From assembly GCF_009389715.1 (NCBI RefSeq), contig NC_052395.1, positions 6,038,812 through 6,102,811 of the forward strand: a stretch of DNA of 64,000 bases, in the 5' to 3' direction. Source of the DNA: Phoenix dactylifera. Its lineage: Eukaryota > Streptophyta > Magnoliopsida > Arecales > Arecaceae. The notes beneath the pieces are model-generated. The model was not told the origin of the DNA, did not search any database, and was given only the letters and a program-made list of their open reading frames with translations. Positions 14,009 to 25,447 of this stretch are shown in pieces. The first letter of the stretch is position 1. Each line of letters begins with the position of its first letter. The translations under genes and the position numbers were made by a program.

Positions 14009-17000
14009 ATGAATCCGGATAAGTTCACCCACAAGACCAACGAGGCAATCATCGCCGCCCACGAGCTCGCCATCAACAATGGCCACGCCCAGATCACCCC
14101 TCTCCACCTAGCTGTCGCTCTCGTCGGTGACACCGCCGGCCTTTTCCGGCAGGCCATCTCCAACGCCTCCGGCGGCGCTGGCGACTCCAGCGTCGCCTCG
14201 ATAGAGAGTGTACTCAACCGCGCCCTCAAGAAGATTCCCTCCCAGCACCCGCCGCCGGACGAGGTCCCGGCCTCCACCTCTCTCATCAAGGTCATCCGCC
14301 GCGCCCAGTCCTCCCAGAAGTCTCGCGGAGACACCCACCTCGCTGTCGACCAGCTCATTCTTGGCCTCCTCGAGGACTCCCAGATCTCCGACTGCCTCAA
14401 GGAGGCCGGCGTCAGCGCCGCCCGCGTACGCTCCGAGGTCGAAAAGCTTCGGGGCAAGGAGGGCAAGAAGGTGGAGAGCGCCTCCGGCGACACCAACTTC
14501 CAGGCGCTCAAGACCTACGGCCGGGATTTGGTCGAACAGGCGGGGAAGCTCGACCCGGTGATCGGCCGGGACGAGGAGATCCGCCGCGTAATCCGGATTC
14601 TATCGCGCCGGACCAAGAACAACCCCGTCCTTATTGGCGAGCCAGGCGTCGGCAAGACGGCTGTCGTGGAGGGCCTCGCCCAGAGGATTGTCAGGGGCGA
14701 CGTCCCGAGTAACCTACTAGATGTTCGACTCGTGGCCCTGGACATGGGGGCCCTCGTTGCGGGCGCCAAGTATCGGGGTGAATTCGAGGAGCGAGTCAAG
14801 GCTGTGCTCAAAGAGGTGGAGGAGGCTGAAGGCAGGGTCATCCTCTTCATTGATGAGATCCACCTTGTGCTTGGCGCTGGACGCACTGAGGGCTCCATGG
14901 ATGCTGCGAATCTATTCAAGCCGATGCTTGCTAGAGGTCAACTCCGGTGCATTGGAGCGACAACGCTGGAGGAGTATAGGAAGTATGTGGAGAAAGATGC
15001 TGCCTTCGAACGAAGGTTCCAGCAAGTCTATGTGGCTGAGCCCAGTGTGGCGGACACCATTAGCATACTTCGAGGATTGAAGGAGAAGTACGAGGGGCAC
15101 CATGGTGTTCGGATTCAGGACCGGGCTCTTGTGGTCGCCGCCCAGCTCTCCTCTCGATACATTTCAGGTAACTTGAGGGCTTCTTGTTCTAGGTTATGGT
15201 ATAGTAAAAATTTAATCTTTCTAGTTAATATAGCATAGTTAATTCTCATCTTGACTTGGCTTTGTTAGGATTTTTTTTTTTTCCGATTCTAGTCTTTTTT
15301 CCCCCTTCTAAATTGAGTTTTTTTTGGCGCTGCAAAATTTAATCTTTCAAATTAATTTGACGTAGAATAGAATTAATCTCATTAGTTCTAGTTTAGGAAA
15401 ATTTAATCTTTTGCATACATGAAGCATAATAATTGTCGCTACAACTTTGATTCTGAGGATGGTTTTCTTTTTGCTCTGCGAAGGCCGACACCTGCCTGAT
15501 AAGGCCATTGATTTGGTCGATGAGGCTTGTGCCAATGTGAGGGTGCAGCTTGATAGCCAGCCAGAGGAAATTGATAACTTGGAAAGGAAGAGAATTCAAT
15601 TGGAGGTCGAATTGCATGCGCTTGAGAAGGAGAAGGATAAAGCCAGCAAAGCACGGCTGTTAGAGGTGGGTAATTTATTGTTAACTCTGTTCGGGCCTCT
15701 TTTTGTGACTTCATGCAAAACGATGTCTCTGTTTAGATGGCATTGATGAGTCTCCTAACAATGTGGATGGTATGGGTGGCTAATTTCAGGTTAGGAAGGA
15801 ACTGGATGATCTGAGGGATAAGCTACAGCCACTCATGATGAAGTACAGGAAGGAGAAGGAAAGAGTCGATGAGATTCGAAGATTGAAGCAGCGCCGCGAG
15901 GAGCTTCTCTTTACTTTACAGGAGGCAGAGAGGAGAATGGATTTGGCACGCGTTGCAGACCTACGATATGGAGCCCTGCAAGAGATTGATGCTGCTATTG
16001 CAAGGCTTGAAGGGGATAGTGATGAGAACTTGATGTTAACCGAAACAGTGGGGCCTGAACAAGTTGCAGAGGTATGTGTCTTGAGGGTACTTTGATGGAT
16101 CTGATACGAGAGTTTTTATGGTATTTGTTGTATTGCTCGCTAACGAGAGTTCGGTTTAGGTTGTGAGCCGATGGACTGGCATTCCAGTGACCAGGCTGGG
16201 CCAAAATGAGAAGGAAAGGCTGATAGGCCTTGCAGAGAGGTTACACAAGAGAGTCGTAGGCCAGGACCGGGCAGTTGATGCGGTGGCGGAGGCTGTGTTG
16301 AGGTCGAGGGCTGGTCTAGGCCGGCCGCAGCAACCGACGGGCTCCTTCCTCTTCTTAGGTCCCACTGGTGTTGGTAAAACAGAGCTTGCGAAAGCTCTTG
16401 CCGAGCAGCTCTTTGATGATGAGAACCTCCTGATTCGCATTGATATGTCTGAGTACATGGAGCAGCATTCGGTTGCCAGACTCATTGGTGCACCACCAGG
16501 GTAAGTATTTCTTGTGCAGCGGACCTCGTTTCTTCCTTACCGTTGCCATAGCTGGAGCCTGGATGCTCATATTGAGGATTTTTCAGGTATGTCGGCCATG
16601 AGGAGGGTGGACAGCTGACAGAGGCTGTGAGGAGGCGGCCATACAGTGTCATCTTGTTCGATGAAGTGGAAAAGGCGCATGTTGCTGTGTTCAATACCCT
16701 TCTTCAAGTCCTCGACGACGGAAGGTTGACCGATGGCCAAGGGAGGAAGGTGGACTTCACCAACACGGTCGTTATCTTGACTTCGAATCTTGGGGCAGAA
16801 CATCTCCTTGCAGGAATGGTAGGCCAATCTTCGATGCAGATTGCACGAGAACGAGTCATGCAGGAAGTATGTAATCGAGGCATTCTGATTCTTGTTTTGA
16901 GCTGCGCGATGTTCGATATCGGTTCTAATGGCGGACAAATTGTTCATGTCATGTTTGCAGGTGAGGAGGCATTTCAGGCCTGAGCTGCTTAATCGGTTGG

Positions 17001-17563
17001 ATGAGATAGTGATATTTGATCCTCTATCGCATGAGCAACTTAGGAAGGTTGCCAGGCTCCAGATGAAGGATGTTGCTGTCCGTCTTGCAGAAAGGGGCAT
17101 TGCTCTAGCTGTATCTGATGCTGCTTTGGATGTCGTTCTAGCTGAATCATATGACCCTGTAAGCACCCATTTCAACTCTTGCATCCATTTGACACTCATG
17201 ATTTTGCTGTTTTATAGAGGATTTGGGGACTGATTGGAATGTGCCTCTTGGGCTTTTCAGGTATACGGTGCAAGACCGATCAGGAGATGGTTAGAGAAGA
17301 GAGTGGTGACTCAGCTGTCCAAGATGCTCATACGGGAAGAGATTGATGAGAACTCCACCGTGTACATTGATGCAGCTGTCGGGAAGAAGGAGCTGACATA
17401 TAGGGTGGAGAAGAATGGAGGGCTTGTGAATGCTGCTACTGGGCAAAAGTCAGATATCCTAATTGAGATCCCGAGCAGGGCGATCAGCAGTGATGCAGCC
17501 CAGGCCGTGAAGAAGGTGAAATTAGTGGAAGATGGGGAGGATGTTGACATGGACGAGGAGTAA
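14009..17563 (+). CDS. HSP101: Cytosolic heat shock protein 101 / ClpB1 disaggregase (AAA+)
   Basis: Seven exons: 14009-15167, 15484-15665, 15790-16071, 16160-16500, 16587-16866, 16961-17158, 17261-17563; 914 aa, the normal length for plant HSP101. The protein starts directly with the Clp N-domain ([14 protein letters not shown]), with no transit peptide, so it is the cytosolic/nuclear form. NBD1 has Walker A GEPGVGKT near residue 209 and Walker [11 protein letters not shown] charged coiled-coil M-domain (residues ~405-535) is present. NBD2 has GPTGVGKT near 608 and [11 protein letters not shown]. The acidic tail ends DMDEE. As a hexamer it threads proteins out of aggregates with HSP70 and is needed for acquired thermotolerance in plants. 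All catalytic motifs are intact. Exon 1 is strongly GC-rich compared with later exons. TATA and HSE-like sites lie upstream. Confidence 0.97.
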
Positions 17564-17573
17564 GTAGGTCTAA

Positions 17574-17621
<48 letters not shown>

Positions 17622-18323
17622 TTGGCTTGTTGCTTGATCAAAGTGGGTAGAAGGGGTGCTGGTGACCTATGACAAGCCTTTGCATTTTGAGATGGCGATC
17701 TGTTGTAAGTGCGACGATTTGCTTGTTTGTAGTTTTGTATGCGTATGATCAAATGTGTCATCCTGGTTTTTTATGTTGTGTTCTCTTGAGCCCCTTCTCA
17801 TGATAGGGAGAGGGATCAAAATTTGGATGGAAATTACTGATCTGGTCGTTGTCAAAGCGATTTGGTTTGTCGATTTAGATTTTGGCTCAAGACTCTTCGA
17901 CGATTTTAACCTGCTTGCCTTTGTGGTGAATGTTACGATGGATGGGTGCTAAGTACCGGGGCGCCAGAAGAAAGCAAGAATAACGAACGGGTACAGGGTG
18001 CCAGCATGGGTAGTGTACTACTTGTAGGTTGTGGCATTAGATGGTCGCCACCCTCAAGTATATATACGTGCTTAAAGCTCTTTGATATCATGAAGGCTAC
18101 TCTATTTTAATCTAATGTCACTTGCGCCGGAGCTTAGGCCCCCGAGTAGACCCAGCTCTCGTGGAATTGTGACGAGGATTGTAACGAGGGTGGACACTTT
18201 GGATAAGAGCTGCTACCGGCCGAGCAAGCGTTCACGGTATGGAGGATCAAATTATGGGCGAGAGAGAGAGAGAGAGAGAGAGAGACTTGGTTGGATATTG
18301 TTAGCAGCAAATGAGGACATCAA
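17564..18323. other. HSP101 3' region with T-run and GA microsatellite
   Basis: A run of 43 T occupies 17576-17618 just after the HSP101 stop codon, and a (GA)n tract lies at 18260-18285. The rest is probably 3' UTR and spacer. Open frames here show no recognisable protein. The T-run length is a likely sequencing or assembly uncertainty. Confidence 0.6.
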
Positions 18324-18539
18324 CCACCGAGGTGGTAGCACAATGAGAATGAGGCTTTGATTTCACCGAAGTAGCCCTGGTTCGAAACGCACCCATGGAT
18401 GGGGGGATATGAGTAAAAAATGCTCTACCAGCATCGAACACTCTCTAGCGGAGAGGGAGCCCAATAGGGTTGCTATGCAGGCGAGGTTCTTCTTACCTCC
18501 TTCTTCCCTTTTTCTAAGCACAAAAAAAAGAAAAAAAGA
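18324..18539 (+). mobile_element. tRNA-derived SINE with target-site duplication
   Basis: The 5' part carries pol III promoter-like boxes: an A-box-like ggtggtagcacaatgag and a B-box ggttcgaaacgc about 40 bp later. The 3' part ends in an A-rich tail. The element is flanked by gaggacatcaa (18313-18323) and gaggatatcaa (18540-18550), an 11-bp duplication with one mismatch. The head resembles the element at 30730-31049, and the 3' half (gcatcgaacactctctagcgg, ending cttcttcccttttt) resembles the minus-strand fragment at 46948-47055, so these are one family. Confidence 0.7.
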
Positions 18540-18639
18540 GAGGATATCAAAATATTAGCCCATTGGAGTGGTACAATTGAGATGAAATGAAGACGACAAT
18601 TCATGAGCTGACATCTCAATCCAACTTGCCTGTGAAGTT

Positions 18640-18985
18640 AAGCAAGTTGAGGCTCGGCATTTCTAGGTTATACATAGTTCGACATGGTTTGATTTGTTAT
18701 TAAATCGGACAGATTCAGGTTAGAGTTATCATCTATTAAACTTATGCTGGCTGATTTAGACATAATGAATCTATGTAAATTATTTGAGACCTATTTAACT
18801 TTTGTAGAATCAATTTAACTTCATCCGACATGTTTATTAAATGGATTATATGGCTCCGGTTGAGTTACTTATTTAATAATGAGGTTAGATTTGATTTTGC
18901 ATTTTTGATCTATTTAACAAATAGGATTATATTGGGTTGGTTTGACCAATTCGGGCTAACTCAACCTATTTGCCACCTTAAGGTG
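18640..18985 (+). repeat. Degenerate dispersed repeat with terminal tttgccacctt
   Basis: Reiterated words (ctatttaac, gacatgttt, taaatcgg) and the right end cctatttgccacctt resemble the repeat at 12665-13085 and the hAT MITE at 41251. The left end cannot be fixed. Likely an old, truncated relative; no coding content. Confidence 0.4.
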
Positions 18986-19299
18986 AATGATTTAGAGTGG
19001 AGGCGAAACTTTTTTTTCACTTTATTTGATTTTTATTGAAAGTTACAAATGCCCCTACTAAGAAATAAATGATTTCTATAATTTTTTTAAAAAAAATTAG
19101 CTGATCCTAGCCATCCATATTATCTTACACGCATCACACGTGCCTAAAGAAAGAGGTAAGAAGGAGAAATCCATACTACATTAGTTTAGAGAATAAACGC
19201 GAGACTAAACAACTATTTCAATGGACAATATTCCATACAATGGACCGTCAAGATCTCCAACGGAAGTACAATTTATACCCTACTAGATTAGATCTTCAG

Positions 19300-19648
19300 C
19301 TACAATGAACAGCAGGTGTTCGGTCTTATTTCCCAACCAAAATCTACACCTTGGTCTTTCAGTCACCTACGCAAGCACTTGCGGGCTGCAAAGGCGCATA
19401 GTTTGGAGTATGATTCCTAACGTTGTTTCCTCACACCTTCCACTGCTGGCAATTGAGAATTTCAATGTAATTGCAGCGGCAAGGGAGCAGAAAGGTGGAA
19501 TAGAGTTTAGAGTGAATCGAGATATAAGAGAGATTCCATCTTTTTTCCTTGATAACAGCCTCATGGATCTTGGCTTTACTGGATCCCCTTCTATCTGGTG
19601 TAATAACAGATCAGGAATGGCAAGGTTGTGAGAGAGATTTGATAGAGC
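19300..19648 (+). mobile_element. LINE (L1-type) fragment, endonuclease region, part 1
   Basis: A reading frame at 19305-19631 matches the ORF2 apurinic endonuclease of plant L1 LINEs: LAIENFNVIAAAREQKGG corresponds to the GDFN block, followed by DLGFTGSPSIWCNNRSGMAR and ERFDRAM, the usual FTWSN...ERLDRA segment. The GDFN motif is degraded (ENFN) and a stop follows MARL. The frame breaks off at the target duplication tatgg of the Gypsy element (19649-19653) and resumes at 25226. Confidence 0.75.
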
Positions 19649-19653
19649 TATGG

Positions 19654-20091
19654 TGACGCAGTGAAAGCGTTGAAGACTAGATTCAACCAACGTTGAACCA
19701 AGAAAATTCAGAAAACTCAGAGTTTTCAGAAACTCTCTGAAACAGATTTTTTTTATTGACGGCTCAATGCCTCTCTAAAACGTGACAGCTCTTTTATAGG
19801 CCACTCCATACCCTAAACATTATTAACAGGGTTTACAGAAATACCATGCTGAATTAGAGTCCTAGCAAAAGTAGAACTCTGAAATAGGAAGCTGGAACAA
19901 ACTAAGAAACAGAAACTAAATAGGAACTCTAAAACAGAAACAGAAAATATTCAGCAAATATTCAGCTAACAGAAATAAAAATTATTCAGCCTCATCCTCT
20001 TCCAGATTCCCTTGGACTGACATACGCTTCCGGAGTCTTTTGATCCTTCATCTCATTCGAACGATCAGCGATGATCTCCTGTTCTGCATTA
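19654..20091 (-). repeat. 3' LTR of the Gypsy element
   Basis: This copy matches 24794-25220 closely but has an extra 11 bp (attcagcaaat duplicated word near 19950) and TA instead of TG at its first bases in transcript sense. The end of the pol reading frame (stop near 19992) runs into this LTR, as seen in compact Gypsy elements. Confidence 0.9.
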
Positions 20092-20104
20092 GTCCCCTCC
20101 ACTT
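20092..20104 (-). other. Polypurine tract of the Gypsy element
   Basis: On the minus strand the purine-rich tract gtggaggggac directly precedes the 3' LTR. In LTR retrotransposons this primes plus-strand DNA synthesis. Its exact abutment supports the LTR border at 20091. Confidence 0.7.
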
Positions 20105-21909
20105 GAGAGCAACTCGCCCTCGAGTTAATGTCTGGATACAGGGGTGCCCCTTGACAGTGATATTCATACAGATCTGAAACATTAAAAGTCTTCGAAATTT
20201 CCATATCATCAGGTAGATCAATGACATAGGCATTGTTGCTGATCTTCTTCAACACTCTGTAGGGACCATATTTCTTCGGTTTGAGCTTGTTGTAAGTGCC
20301 AGTTGGAAATCTCTCTTTACGTAAGAACACCATCACCATATCCCCTTTTTGGAACTCTTTATGCCGACGATGCTTGTCTGCAGCTGCCTTATATTTAGCG
20401 TTAGTCTCCTCCAATCTTTGCTTAACTTCTGCTTGAACAGATTGGACCTGATCCGCCATATTCTCCGCTGCCATATTTCGTATCAGATTTTTGGGCAGGC
20501 GTACTAGATCAACAGCATGTCTGGGCTGTTTCAAGTAAACCAGTGAGAAAGGGGATCTACCGGTAGCACTATGAACGGCGTTGTTGTATGCAAATTCAGC
20601 TTGAGGTAAAGCATGATCCCACAGTTTTGGTTTATCCCCACATATGCTGCGAATTAAATTTCCAAGTGTTCTATTCACCACCTCCGTTTGGCCGTCCGTT
20701 TGAGGGTGTGCTGTGCTGCTGAATTTCAAGGAGGTGTCAAACATCTTCTATAGAGTAATCCAAAAATGGCTTAGAAATTTTGAGTCCCTGTCAGAAGTAA
20801 TAGATAGTGGAACTTCATGTAACCAAACAATCTCTCGGAAGAACAATCTCGCAATATGGGAGGCATCGGATGTCTTCTTGCAAGGGATGAAATGGGCCAT
20901 CTTCGAGAACCTGCCGACCACCACAAACACAGAGTCGATCCCTCACTGTGTACGTGGAAGTCCAAGCACAAAATCCATAGATAGATCTTCCCAAATATCA
21001 TTAGGAATAGGTAAGGGAGTGTAGAGACCTGTATTTTGTGCTTGCCCCTTTGCTGTTTGACAAACATAGCACTTTCTCACTAGGTTTCCCACATCCCTCT
21101 TCAGTTGGGGCCAGAAGTACCTCTCTTCTAGAAGTGCCACGGTCTTATCTCTTCCCAAATGGCCGCTGAGACCACCTCCATGCAAGTCTCGAATAAGTTT
21201 CTCCCTCAAGGAGACTCTGGGGATACACAGGCGATTTCCCTTAAATAAATATCCCTCATAAACATGAAAATCACCTGTAGGTGGCTTCGCTAAGCATGCC
21301 GCCCATACGTCCTTAAAGTCTTCATCTTCTGCATATAGTTCCTTCAGACATTCGAATCCAACAACCTCTTGACTCACGGTCACCAACAACACAGCCCTAC
21401 GGCTCAATGCATCAGCCACCTGGTTTAAAGCTCCTGATTTATGCCGAATGACGAAAGAGAACTTCTGCAAATATGTAGACCACCGAACATGCATGTTGCT
21501 CAGATGCTTCTGGCTATTCAAAAACTTCAATGTTTGGTGATCAGTATACAGGATAAATTCCCTCTGTACCAAGTAATGCTCCCAGTGCTTCAAGGCTCTT
21601 ACAACTGCATAAAACTCTTGATCATATGTGGACCACTTCCGCCTGGCATCACTAAGTTTTTCACTAAAAAATGCAACAGGCCTCCCATCCTGGGACAGAA
21701 CAGCCCCAATCCCCACTCCACAAGCATCACATTCTACTTCGAAGAGTTTGTCAAAACTCGGCAAAACCAACATAGGTGCACTGCATAATTTCTCTTTAAT
21801 CAAAGAAAAACTCTTTTCTGCTTCTTCTCCCCAGTTAAACTTCCCCTTCTTCAGACATTCAGTAATCGGTGCAACAATAGTGCTGAAATTTCTGATAAAC
21901 CTCCTGTAG

Positions 21910-22171
21910 AAGGTTGCTAACCCGTGAAAGCTACGTACCTCAGTCACTGTCTTTGGAGTAGGCCATTCGCGGATGGCCTTCACCTTTTCTTCATCAACAT
22001 GAATACCATCAAAACGCTTTCACTGCGTCAATTGCTCTGATACCAATTGACGCAGTGAAAGCGTTGAAGATTGGTATTCATGTTGATGAAGAAAAGGTGA
22101 AGGCCATCCGCGAATGGCCTACTCCAAAGACAGTGACTGAGGTACGTAGCTTTCACGGGTTAGCAACCTTC
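21910..22171. repeat. 262-bp fold-back with PBS and LTR termini at its centre
   Basis: Arms 21910-22008 and 22073-22171 are inverted copies of the same reverse-transcriptase stretch (plus-strand words aaggttgctaacccgtgaaag versus ctttcacgggttagcaacctt), identical as far as I can read. A second, inner inverted repeat, cgctttcactgcgtcaattg and caattgacgcagtgaaagcg, surrounds the 9-nt loop ctctgatac. Reading from the middle, gctctgatacca (22034-22045) is the complement of a perfect tRNA-iMet primer-binding site. It is followed by the spacer at and 27 bp identical to the LTR terminus (22048-22074), fused straight to RT sequence. The insertion splits the RT coding frame. See finding. Confidence 0.92.
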
Positions 22172-24779
22172 ACCACATAGCCCAAAAATAGCAACCTGCT
22201 TGTTAGGAAATGGCACTTCTTCAAATTAATGAATAGCTTGTTTTTTTCCAGCACCTCCAATACTTCTCTCAAGTGGGTCAAATGTTCCAATTCATCTTTG
22301 CTATAAATCAAGATATCATCGAAATAGACGACAACAAACCGTCCAATGAAAGGCTTCAGTACCTGATTCATCAACCGCATGAAGGTGCTCGGTGCGTTGG
22401 ACAACCCAAAAGGCATAACTAGCCACTCGTACAACCCTTCCTTAGTTTTAAAAGCGATCTTCCACTCATCGCCAGGCCGAATTCTGATTTGGTGATACCC
22501 GCTCCTCAAGTCGATTTTGGAGAACACTTTAGATCCTGCCAACATATCCAACATATCATCCAAGCGAGGTATGGGAAACCTGTACCTTACTGTGATTTTG
22601 TTTATGGATCGGCTGTCTACACACATCCGCCAACTTCCATCCTTCTTTGGTGTTAGTAAGGCCGGAACAGCACAAGGACTCATGCTTTCTCGAATAAATC
22701 CTTTCCTCAGTAACTCCTCTATCTTTTCTCTTAAAACTTCACCTTCCTTTGGGCTCATGCGGTAATGAGGGAGGTTTGGCAGACTTGCTCTAGGTATCAA
22801 ATCTATGTGATGCTGAATATCCCTCATAGGTGGCAATTGATTGGGTAAATCTTCAGCTACCAACTCCTTAAACTCTTCGAGTAACTGTTGAACTTCTCGG
22901 GGCGCTTCCTTCCCTTCTTCCTTTTCTGAATTTACAACCAAAGCTTTGACCACTACCACGTGAACCTCCTGAGACCCCTTCGCTGCCGCCTCAAAGTCGT
23001 TTTCAGATCTGGACAGAGTTAGGAAAGATTTCCCTTCCATCCCAGCGGCTTTGGAAATTTTGTTAGACTCTTTTGTAGGGACTATAGCAATGTTATGGCC
23101 CTCCCAGGTAAACAAATATACATTATCTCTAGCTTTATAAGTTGCATCTACATCATATTGCCAGGGCCTTCCCAACAACACATGACTGGCATCCATGTCG
23201 ATCACGTCACAGACAACTTCATCTCTATAATGCTTTCCAATCGAGATAGGCACCTTACAAACTTCAGTCACTTTAACCTTTGGACCCTTCTCCACCCAAC
23301 CAATAAAATAAGGCGAAGGGTGTGCTTCAGTTGCCAGTCTCAAGTGATCCACTAACCTCTTTGCCACGAAGTTATCACAACTGCCGTTATCAATAATAAG
23401 GTTACAAATCTTCTTGTTGATGGTGCATAAAGACTGAAAAATGTCGTGTCGCTGTGGAAGTTCCTCTTGTTTGGCTGAACATAGGACTCGCTGTAGAACT
23501 AAGTTAATTCGTTCCCCTTGAGTTTCTTCCCCAACCTCATACACACCATTGTCATAGACTAGCTGCTCTTCTTCTTCCTCGGACTCTTCTTCGGGTTCAA
23601 TCAAGTTCACGGGCTTTCTCGCTGGACACTCGTTAGAACGGTGCCCAGGCTTACCGCACCTGTAACACTTCACCGACGTGGCTCTAGCATATGGATTTGA
23701 ATTCTTGGGTGGTTCCTTGCTGCTAGATCCTGCTAGTTGTCTCTCCTTGGCGCCTACGCTGCTATTGCCATCTTTGCTCCATGCACCAACATGGTCAGAC
23801 TGGTTTGGGTTTGAAAGCTGCGACACTCTTCCCTTTCCCGGAAAGTTACCAGCATCAACATTACTTCTAAATGAATATTCAGGTCTTCCCCCTGTGTTTT
23901 CTAGCAGTTCCGCTTTCAACGCCATGTTATGAGCTTCTTCTACAGACCACAGCACCTGCTGCCCAATCTTCTCACGAATTTTGGGCCTCAAACCATTCAA
24001 ATATCTTGCTACTCGCTGTGGCTCAGTTTCATTCAGATTATTTCGTGCAGAAAGTCTGAAAAATTCAGTGGTATAATCAAATACAGACTTACTTCCTTGG
24101 GCACAGTTCTGATACATTTGAAATAAGTATTGTTCATAGTCAGGTGGCAAAAACCTTTCCATAAGCAATTGTTTCATCTTCCTCCAAGTGCGAACTAGTG
24201 CCTTTCCTTGGCGGTCCCTGTTTCTCTGTAGGGTATCCCACCAAACAGCTGCGCCGCCTTTCAGTCTGAAAGCCACGAGCTTCACCATACGCCCCTCAGA
24301 TACTTCCATCATCTCAAAAAACCTCTCCACTTCAGACACCCAATCAAGAAATTCTTCAATATGCATATTCCCATTGAAAGTAGGAATATCCGTTTTTAAT
24401 CTGTACTCGTCATATCTTCTGTACCGTCCACCCTGCTGGCCATGCTCGCAGACTTCTTCTTCTTCATCAGATTCGTCTTCCTCGTATGGACGCCGTTGAC
24501 GGAAGCAGGTATTGCGCTCCTCATCGCGCCCCTCATGCCTACCACCCTGCTGGCCTCGGGCGAAACCTCCGACTCCTAATCCATGGGTGTTTCGGTTGCG
24601 GTTGGCGTTGAGTCCCATGCCGGCGAGCAACTCACGGATTTCCGCCATCTGCCGACGTTGTTTCGCCATGAACTGCCTCTGTTCCTCAATCGCCGCCCAT
24701 ATAGCCTTTGCCCACGAGCAACGTCGTTGGGATTGCTTCCTTTGCCTCCGTTATTGGCCATCAAGCCAGGCAAATCCTT

Positions 24780-24791
24780 GCTCTGATACGA
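24780..24791 (-). other. Primer-binding site (tRNA-iMet type) of the Gypsy element
   Basis: The minus strand reads tcgtatcagagc, one base from the standard tggtatcagagc complementary to the 3' end of initiator tRNA-Met. It sits 2 nt inside the 5' LTR. The mismatch falls in the tRNA CCA end, so this copy would prime poorly; the copy in the fold-back is perfect. Confidence 0.8.
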
Positions 24792-24793
24792 AT

Positions 24794-25220
24794 TGACGCA
24801 GTGAAAGCGTTGAAGATTGGATTCAACCAACGTTGAACCAGGAAAATTCAGAAAACTCAGAGTTTTCAGAAACTCTCTGAAACAGATTTTTTTTATTGAC
24901 GGCTCAATGCCTCTCTAAAACGTGACAGCCCTTTTATAGGCCACTCCATACCCTAAACATTATTAACAGGGTTTACAGAAATACCCTGCTGAATTAGAGT
25001 CCTAGCTAAAGTAGAACTCTGAAATAGGAAGCTGGAACAAACTAAGAAACAGAAACTAAATAGGAACTCTAAAACAGAAACAGAAAATATTCAGCTAACA
25101 GAAATAAAAATTATTCAGCCTCATCCTCTTCCAGATTCCCTTGGACTGACATATGCTTCCGGAGTCTTTTGATCCTTTATCTCATTTGAACGATCAGCGA
25201 TGATCTCCTGTTCTGCATCA
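24794..25220 (-). repeat. 5' LTR of the Gypsy element
   Basis: This is a 427-bp terminal repeat, TG...CA on the minus strand, followed outside by the duplication tatgg. It is the better-preserved LTR and shows the original TGATGCAG start. Confidence 0.9.
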
Positions 25221-25225
25221 TATGG

Positions 25226-25442
25226 CAACTGGATCTTGGATGAACTTGCTCCCTAAAGCTGAGGTTCTGCGCCTTCTGAGAGCCAGCCGGGTCAGTTCAT
25301 TGCCCAATTATGCTCAAGCTCGATCCAAAATTTTTCAGCAGTGTCCTCATTCTGTTTCGAGAAGATGTGAATATTTCATAATGGTTTTAAAGTAGTAGTT
25401 TGACAAGGATGGTGCAGAGTTGGTAACGACTCTTCCATCATC
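25226..25442 (+). mobile_element. LINE (L1-type) fragment, part 2
   Basis: After the Gypsy element the LINE resumes: GSWMNLLPKAEVL, then in another frame HCPIMLKLDPKFFSSV, the SDHSPI-like end of the endonuclease domain. A frameshift separates the two blocks. The piece ends at the target duplication aagac of the next LTR element. Confidence 0.75.
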
Positions 25443-25447
25443 AAGAC

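Larger units (their letters stand above)
19992..24761 (-). pseudogene. Gypsy gag-pol polyprotein, inactivated
   Basis: In minus-strand order: gag from 24761 (MANNGG...) with a frameshift near 24715-24730; zinc knuckle [14 protein letters not shown] near 23650; aspartic protease IIDNGS near 23390; reverse transcriptase with YFDDIL near 22320; then a fold-back insertion (21910-22171) that breaks the frame after FLGYVV; RNase H ([10 protein letters not shown] near 21530); integrase HHCC finger (HLGRDKT...CYVCQ near 21150); DDE core with Asp in [16 protein letters not shown] and Glu in [10 protein letters not shown]. Two further nonsense codons are visible, one near 20940 (TGA) and one near 20745 (TAG). 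No chromodomain could be recognised after the integrase. Without trans help this copy cannot make its proteins. Confidence 0.9.
19654..25220 (-). mobile_element. Complete Ty3/Gypsy LTR retrotransposon, degenerate, minus orientation
   Basis: The two LTRs are at 24794-25220 (5' LTR in transcript sense) and 19654-20091 (3' LTR). A 5-bp duplication tatgg flanks the element exactly (19649-19653 and 25221-25225). LTR ends are TG...CA, with one mutated base in the 3' LTR (TA). A tRNA-iMet-type primer-binding site lies 2 nt inside the 5' LTR, and a polypurine tract (gtggaggggac on the minus strand) abuts the 3' LTR. By eye the LTRs differ by about ten substitutions and one 11-bp indel, so the insertion is fairly young. 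The domain order gag-protease-RT-RNase H-integrase defines Ty3/Gypsy. It is inserted in a LINE. Confidence 0.93.

Noticed and set aside
13858..14511. 217-aa minus-strand open frame
   Set aside because: Antisense shadow of the GC-rich HSP101 first exon and leader.
19654..25220. Integrated pararetrovirus
   Set aside because: Two LTRs, a 5-bp duplication and the integrase after RNase H identify a Ty3/Gypsy retrotransposon; no movement protein or coat gene is seen.
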